The notes below the pieces were generated by a model. That model worked only from the letters and a program-made list of their open reading frames with translations. It ran no database searches and was not told where the DNA came from. Positions 21,298 to 26,935 of a DNA stretch of 26,935 nt are shown here, piece after piece (within the stretch, counting starts at the first letter, position 1; the number at the start of each line of letters is the position of its first letter). The stretch spans positions 1 to 26,935 of the forward strand of contig CAJVPP010000736.1 in assembly GCA_910592005.1 (NCBI GenBank), read 5' to 3'. The position numbers and the translations under genes are program-made. Source of the stretch: Funneliformis mosseae. Its lineage: Eukaryota > Glomeromycota > Glomeromycetes > Glomerales > Glomeraceae.

Positions 21298-21732
21298 TTC
21301 TAAAACAAATAAAATATACAACATATAAAGATTTCTTCAACTCTTCCACCCGACATTTGCTATATTTAAAAAAATTTTGCCACCCAGCACCAAAAAAAAA
21401 AAGCCACCTGATACATTTATAATTAAAATTTAATTATTAATTGTATTTAGTTCTCCAGGTGTTTTATATCCCTCTTTAAACGGCGGCTTTCTTATATTCC
21501 CCTTTGCCGGCTCTTTAGGAATATCAAAAAGGGTTCTCTTAACTACTATCAATTATCGTATCTTGACTTGACGTGTCGTCAAGTACATTATATTATGATA
21601 ACGAGTCTAAAACAAATAAAATATATAACCTATAAATATTTCTTCAACTCTTCTGCCCTGTAATAATCCCGGCTTTACCGGCTCTTTAGGAATGTCAAAA
21701 AGGGTTTTCTTAACTACTTCCCATTTTTTCAT
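21298..21732 (-). repeat. Duplicated module with a shared peptide ending, minus strand
   Basis: Two diverged copies lie in direct orientation. Read on the minus strand, copy 2 (21607-21732) is a 41-residue ORF with TLFDIPKEPVKPGLLQGRRV and the end VEEIFIGYIFYLF. Copy 1 has TLFDIPKEPAKGNIRKPPFK (within 21445-21546) and, after a gap with stops, GGRVEEIFICCIFYLF (21298-21352). The CTCTTTAGGA word of the two copies is offset by 171 bp and the TCTAAAACAAATAAAATAT word by 307 bp. Copy 2 is therefore a version with about 136 bp removed. The module lies directly downstream of the retroelement fragment in the same orientation. No protein family was recognised for it. Confidence 0.6.
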
Positions 21733-21789
21733 CAATTATCGTACCTTGACTTGCCGTGTCGTCAGGTATGATAACGAATCGTTATTTTG

Positions 21790-22080
21790 GTCATCGACCA
21801 GCTATTCCTCGAGAGGAACGGGGTATATTGTGAACCACCATTTCCTGATAGAAGTTTATCATAAGCATTACTCCAAGTCCTTCGTCAGATGCATCGGTTT
21901 AATAATAATGGTCTTATTCAGATCTGGTTGGACGAGTACTGGTGCAGTGATCATTATAGATTTCATATCGTAAAAGAATCCTAAGAGTAAAATTTTGTTC
22001 AAGTTTAAAGGCATTATGCGCTTGCGCTTTGGAAACTCCAGGTATACTGTTAATTTATTAATATCCCAATCACTCGCGCT
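21790..22080 (-). pseudogene. Decayed Ty3/gypsy-type reverse transcriptase/RNase H fragment
   Basis: On the minus strand one frame reads APVLVQPDLNKTIII (about 21900-21945) and the adjoining frame reads TDASDEGLGVML (about 21860-21900). This order, L..APVL..PD...F...TDASD.G.G..L, marks the junction of reverse transcriptase and RNase H in Ty3/gypsy polyproteins. The two parts are separated by a frame break, and the usual AYASR region is degraded. About 100 upstream bases (to 22080) are open but diverged. No intact polymerase, integrase or long terminal repeat was seen, so this is a non-functional relic. Confidence 0.7.
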
Positions 22081-25000
22081 TTCAGTAATCTATGCAGTGA
22101 CTTATGTTTCTTCCTATTAGCGGTAATTATAAAAAGTATGAAGTTCGGAAAAATGTGAGAGGCAAATCGGAAGGTTGGAAACATAATTTCCAATCCAATT
22201 TTTATACCATTGGATAAAATGCACATCACTGCATTAAATTAACCAATCCTAAATCAACGAATTTTGATCGGCTTATTTGATCATCCAATAAATTTAAAAG
22301 CATTTTTATTAAATCAAGCCAGATGAATTTTTTGCTATTGTTACTGTATTTAAGAAGGAAATTTTGCTGTTGCTATTAAAATTATAATATTTAATTAAAG
22401 TATATAAACAGGTTCTAATGAAAAGTTTATTAAGTTTCTTTTAAAAACTCTAAAAAAAAATGTCATTTTTACATTTAATATGGCTATAGTTAAAAAAACT
22501 ATCAAAATTCACTTCTTTTTTAGTTTACAAAATCAAATCATTGATTATTTATTACTCAAATTCATAGTTAAAAGTTACCAATTTATTTATTTTTATACAT
22601 ATTAAAGATTCAAACATTTCAAAAAATAAAATGTAAGTTTTTATTATCTATTACATTATGATAATCATAAGTTTAAGTTTTAACTAAAGCATAATTTTCA
22701 TTATAAATGAATATGTAAATAATATATACTAACATGTATATAAAACTAGTTAATTAATCTATTGATTAATATAAATTATGTTTTAACTGAATCTTAGCTT
22801 TTATTGATAAATCTTAATAAAGACTTTTTATATTATCAAATAGCAGAGACCTTACTTTATAAATATAAAAGTAATTAACCAGTAATTAAAAGATTAAATA
22901 CTTCTTATAAAAATTATAATAATAAAAAATTATATTGTATATTATAGTATTATCCATCAAACTATTATTAGAAATAGTAATTAAGTTTAATTTTTTAAGT
23001 ATTTTAATAATATAAGTATAATAGTAACTAGGAAATAAAAACTGTTGATATATTTAAAGCATTATAAATCATATGATTATATAAAATAATAAAAAACAAA
23101 ATAAAATATCACTAAACAAATATAACACTAAAAAGTTTTTCACAAAAATATGTATTGATATTTTGTTTAAAAATAAATATTTTTTAAAAAAAATAAAATA
23201 AAAAAATTTACAAAATTTGAAAAAAGATTTTTTTATATAAATATATTCTGTATTATTATAAAATATAAATATATTATAACCTAACTTTTATTTTATAATT
23301 AAAAATTAACATTAGGTATTGTGCAAATAAATAAATATTTATTATTTAAATTTTATGATAATCAAAAATATACATATAAATTTTAAAGAATTTTAAGTAA
23401 TACATTAAAAAATTATTAAATAAATTTTGTTATATATACAATAATATAAACAAAAATTTTATTAAATATAAACAAAAATCATGTTATATCTAATCTAAAA
23501 TTTTATTGGCTATATATATGTTCGAACAGATATTATATGCATATTCTGAAATCTGAATAAAAGTATTTTATACTTATACTTTATATAATAATAGTCTATA
23601 ATTAACATTGTTAAATAAAACCTAAAGGTTTTACAAGTTGTCTAAATAAAAAAAATAAAATTTAGCAAAATTATATTAAAAAATCTGTAAAATTCTAAAA
23701 AAAATAAAATTATATCAAAGTTTATAAAAATGTAAAACTATTTTAAAATCTTAATAAAAATTAGTAAAACTAAAGTTTAAATATTTTGCTAAATCTAAAA
23801 TGAGTTTAAACAAGTAATTTTATTTATAATACTAGATATTAATTTTAAATAAATATACTAAGAATAAATTATAATTTATTATTTCTAGATATATTATCTC
23901 TAAATGCATATATTATATATTTTTCTAAATATATGCTCTTGTTTAATTTTAAATGTATAAAAATTATATAAAATTTTTTCTTTTTAAATGTACATTCTCT
24001 TAAATGCATATTTTTTAAAATTTTCATTTAACTTTAAAAGATACATTTAAAATGAATTAACTGTATAATTAATCTATAAAATTAATTAAAATTTATTAGA
24101 TTTAAAAATAGTTAATTTTTAAGGAATTTTTAGATTATATCAAATTAAATTAAAATTTATATATTTAAAATTTTTATATATAATTTTAAATATTTTTATT
24201 ACAAATTATAAAATTTTTAATATTACATATATAAAAAAATAAAGTCTAAATGTAGATAAACAAATAAGTAAATATATTATTATATATTTTTAATAATAAA
24301 TATTTTATTTATACTTTTATAATTACAGTCAACTTTTTTTACAATGAATTTTGATATAACGAATTTTACAATATAACAGATTTTTAGTATCAGATAGATT
24401 TTTAAATATAAATAAACCCTTACTATACCGAAGTGCTGACTATTGGGTATTTTGAGCATTTTATACACAAGATAAAATACAATTTGTATAATCGCCTAAT
24501 TGTATTTATCAAAACATAAGTTTTATACCCTCTTTTTGAACAAATAAACAAATATATCAATTTACTTTAATGAACACAAGATTTGTCCCTAAAAAATTAA
24601 GATTTATTTTTTTTTAATAAGGATCGACATGATCAACCAATGTAAAAAAACAAAAAAAAGCAAAAAAAGTGTAACTTCATTTTATTTTTTATAAGAATAT
24701 AACAAATTAACCATACTTACACTATTAAGAAATAATATACTTTTAAATTATTTTTTAAAATAAATAGAATAATAAATTTTGTAGCAATTAAACCTTAAAA
24801 TGATATTCCTTCAAAAAGTTCAAAATTTTTTATCGCTATTTTATGGTAAGAATGAAATATATCTGTTATTAGAAAGTAAAAATACTTTGCAGAATATATA
24901 TATTATAGTGAATTTAAATTTAAGAGTTTTGATAAAGCATAGTAAGTTTTTTTAACGTTAATGTTAATGATGATATTAAAAATTAAAAAATTACTTAATT

Positions 25001-25960
25001 TATTATATACCGATACTGAATACAAAATTTTAAATCTAATTATTCAAAAGAGAATAGCCTGTATTATTAAGGAATTATATGGAAAGAGCATTATCAAACT
25101 TAGTATTTATCAGACATATAGGTTAGTATTAGAATTTAAATTCCATTTGTTGCTCTTTAAAATTATATTTAAAAGAACATTTTATGATTATTATTTTATT
25201 TATAATTAGATGCACTATATGTGAGAATATCTGTGAGTATTATTTAGAGAAATAGATATCAATTTATTTTTGTATATACTAATACTAATTTACTTTTTAT
25301 ATGAAAAGTTTTTTGACATGAATGGTAATTCTTTTTTTTTCTCGAATAATTACCATTATAATTGGTATTATTAAACTATCAAGAGCGATCCTGAAACTTA
25401 CTGATCAGATAAAGATGAAAATAAAACTATAGAACAAAGATAAACATGATATTTATTATAGGCGATTGATATAAATAAGGAATAATGTGTAAAGGTATTT
25501 ATTTTACTTATATTCAATATATCCATTATATTGTTTTACTATCATTATTCTTTCTAATTTACATTTATAATTTATATAGAAAAATCAAAAAATATATATG
25601 CTTATTTAAAACAGATAAGCGTTAATAGATATATTAGGTCATAAAAATTATGAATCATATGCTTCTTAAGCAGATATTAGAATATTGGTACAATAATTTT
25701 TTTTATTGATCTATTGATAGCTAGCAATAGCAATATTAAAAGATTTACCTTACGCTTCCAAAATTAACATTATTGATACAATATATAAAAAAACCAAATA
25801 AAACACAACTTTTTTTAATTTTTTTTAACTTTGTTAACATTAATAAAAATAAATTATAAAATTATAATTTAATTAATAGACGAATGAATAGTTGATCAAA
25901 TTTATTAAAGGTTTATATTAGTATTTATTACATTATTATTCATTAGATTCATAGCTAATA
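22081..25960. other. Very AT-rich, gene-free region
   Basis: From about 22380 onward nearly all A/T, with stops throughout. One open frame of 82 codons at 24961-25209 is dominated by Ile, Leu, Lys and Tyr. It is most simply explained by base composition, although the piece IACIIKELYGKSIIKLSIYQ is less repetitive. Apart from the transposon-end-like segment at 24327, nothing was recognised. Confidence 0.5.
24327..24441. mobile_element. Possible pogo/Tigger-type transposon end or short MITE
   Basis: The segment begins after a TA dinucleotide with CAGTCAACTTTTTTTACAAT and continues with ATAACGAATTT and ATATAACAGATTTTT variants. This CAGTCAAC start plus ATAACGAA-like subterminal repeats is a style known from pogo/Tigger elements. 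At 24434-24441 GTGCTGACTA would be the opposite short inverted end (minus strand TAGTCAGCAC). Only about six bases match between the ends, so element borders are unsure. Confidence 0.3.
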
Positions 25961-25962
25961 AA

Positions 25963-26400
25963 AGATGATGTTTTTAATTCATGAATGAATATATCGCGTA
26001 AATCATATTTAGCTGTAATGTCTATTGCTAAATGAGTATAATCTACTAAGAATTCTTCACTCATTTCTCCATTTTCTTGAATATTTATATTTTCTCTTTC
26101 AACACTCTCTTCTTCATTAAGTATTTCTTTTCATTTCTGTAATTTATTTTGCCAGTCTTGTTCTATAGTAATATATCTTTCTTCTAATTCTAAATCTTCT
26201 AAATTTTAGTTTGTTTTATTATTTTTGATTTCATTATTCAAAGTTTCTGGATTTTCTATTTCATTAATAGAAAAAACATTAATACTAGTTGTTTTTTTTT
26301 TATCACATTCTCTTTTTAATTTACACTCTTATTAATAGATATCAGCTTGAATTTGAGATAATATTAAGACTTTCTCATACTAAATTATAAAATATTCTAT
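25963..26400 (-). pseudogene. Decayed minus-strand gene tail with in-frame stops
   Basis: One minus-strand frame stays coding-like over about 430 bp but is cut by stops. The last part reads EEFLVDYTHLAIDITAKYDL and RDIFIHELKTSSFISYESNE, ending at a TAA near 25963. Before it come NLEDLELEERYITIEQDWQN and VFSINEIENPETLNNEIKNN. Stops fall between these pieces (near 26206 and 26137) and, further upstream, near 26329-26340 and 26380. Acidic, Glu/Asn-rich composition and the HLAID...KYDLRDIF ending might belong to a repetitive transposase family, but I cannot name it securely. The 5' end was not found. Confidence 0.5.
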
Positions 26401-26529
26401 AAATTTACAGTTTAGTTACCTTAAACTTAAATATAAAATATAATTAATTTTTACATTCATTGTATTATATCGAGATGTATGTAAAAATCTCATTGATGAA
26501 AATAATCTCTCTACTAGTGTTCCGCACAG

Positions 26530-26742
26530 ATTCGAATTGATCTAAATCCAATCCGAATTCGACGGATCGGATTCGAATCGGATCTATCAGATTCAAATCT
26601 AATTCGAATTCGGATTCGGATCGGATCTGATCCATCAGATTCGGATTCGGATTTGGATCTGATCCGTCGAATTTGGATTTGGATTCGGATCTGATCCGTC
26701 AGATTCAGATTCGGATTCGGATCTGAATTCAGATCTTGAATT
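26530..26742. repeat. Minisatellite of GGATTC-like words, 32-bp period with 43-bp variants
   Basis: The anchor GATCT occurs at 26538, 26581, 26624, 26656, 26688 and 26720. Spacings are 43, 43, 32, 32 and 32. The units at 26624, 26656 and 26688 are close variants beginning GATCTGATCC followed by GTCAGATTCGGATTCGGAT-like sequence. The extra 11 bp of the longer units is one or two additional GGATTC-like words. The left part also holds inverse words (CCAATCCGAATTCGA), so the array can fold on itself. Confidence 0.85.
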
Positions 26743-26768
26743 GATTATCAATTAATAAATTGATAATC
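26743..26768. repeat. Perfect 11-bp stem with 4-nt loop
   Basis: GATTATCAATT, loop AATA, then AATTGATAATC, followed at once by a T6 run. It abuts the minisatellite. The form resembles a stem-loop with T tract, but in a fungal nucleus no terminator role is implied. Confidence 0.7.
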
Positions 26769-26935
26769 TTTTTTGCCGATATACCGTTGTAAACTTCTTT
26801 CTTTAGAACCGAAGAAAGCAAGTTTACCAACTTCGGCTGCGGTAAGTAAATATATTTTTTTTTTTTTCTCTTTTTTTGTTTGTTAATATACTTTTAATTT
26901 ATTTTAGGGTTTGTGTTTAATTAAGTGAGTAGTGT
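26769..26935 (+). other. Possible exon-intron-exon at the right edge
   Basis: A less AT-rich stretch (about 26775-26841) ends at a strong donor GTAAGT (26842). It is followed by a T-rich interval and an acceptor ATTTTAG (ends 26907), an intron of about 66 bp. The exon is open as EPKKASLPTSAA in one frame, but the sequence after the acceptor soon meets stops in all frames. It could be a 5' UTR exon of a gene lying beyond the window. Confidence 0.3.

Noticed and set aside
24961..25209. 82-codon plus-strand ORF
   Set aside because: Dominated by Ile, Leu, Lys, Phe and Tyr, as expected from A/T codons by chance; no domain recognised.
26530..26742. CRISPR-like array
   Set aside because: Units are contiguous tandem variants without unique spacers, and the genome is eukaryotic.

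Overview
The window looks like nuclear DNA of a fungus. The coding islands are moderately AT-rich and the long spacers are extremely AT-rich. Introns are short (about 65-300 bp) with GTAAGT-like donors and TTTTAG-like acceptors. Gene content points to an arbuscular mycorrhizal fungus of the Rhizophagus type (Glomeromycotina): a solitary MATA-HMG protein, a Set9-type SET protein, a SUR7/PalI-like membrane protein, a mitochondrial PDK/BCKDK-type kinase and decayed transposable elements. The species is inference, not seen directly.

Layout. (1) 1-1221: AT-rich upstream spacer with possible CCAAT and TATA signals. (2) 1222-5260, plus strand: an eight-exon gene. Its N-terminal half is a Set9/Suv4-20-type SET domain (histone H4K20 methyltransferase family) followed by a Cys4 zinc ribbon. 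Its C-terminal exons encode an APSES/KilA-N-like (Xbp1-like) DNA-binding domain. All splice phases agree, giving a predicted 1055-residue fusion, but the join rests on one 301-bp intron. Two further coding-like stretches after the stop suggest a longer ancestral or alternatively spliced tail. (3) 7437-8228, plus: a four-pass membrane protein whose 84-bp intron contains T34 and has no in-frame stop. (4) 10644-11405, minus: a single-exon MATA-HMG-box protein. (5) 16726-18267, plus: a single-exon mitochondrial protein kinase of the GHKL class, with an unusual N box. (6) 18268-26935: a gene-poor, very AT-rich, repeat-rich block. It holds a decayed Ty3/gypsy polymerase fragment, a duplicated module beside it, ACTAGT-centred direct repeats, a possible pogo/Tigger-type transposon end, a minus-strand pseudogene with in-frame stops, a 32-bp minisatellite made of GGATTC-like words, and a possible spliced exon at the right edge.

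The four convincing genes do not form a pathway. Two act on chromatin or transcription (SET/APSES and HMG box), one in the plasma membrane and one in mitochondria. No tRNA, rRNA or CRISPR array was recognised. The strongest candidate for something unusual is the apparent coupling of an H4K20-type methyltransferase to an APSES DNA-binding domain in one transcription unit.
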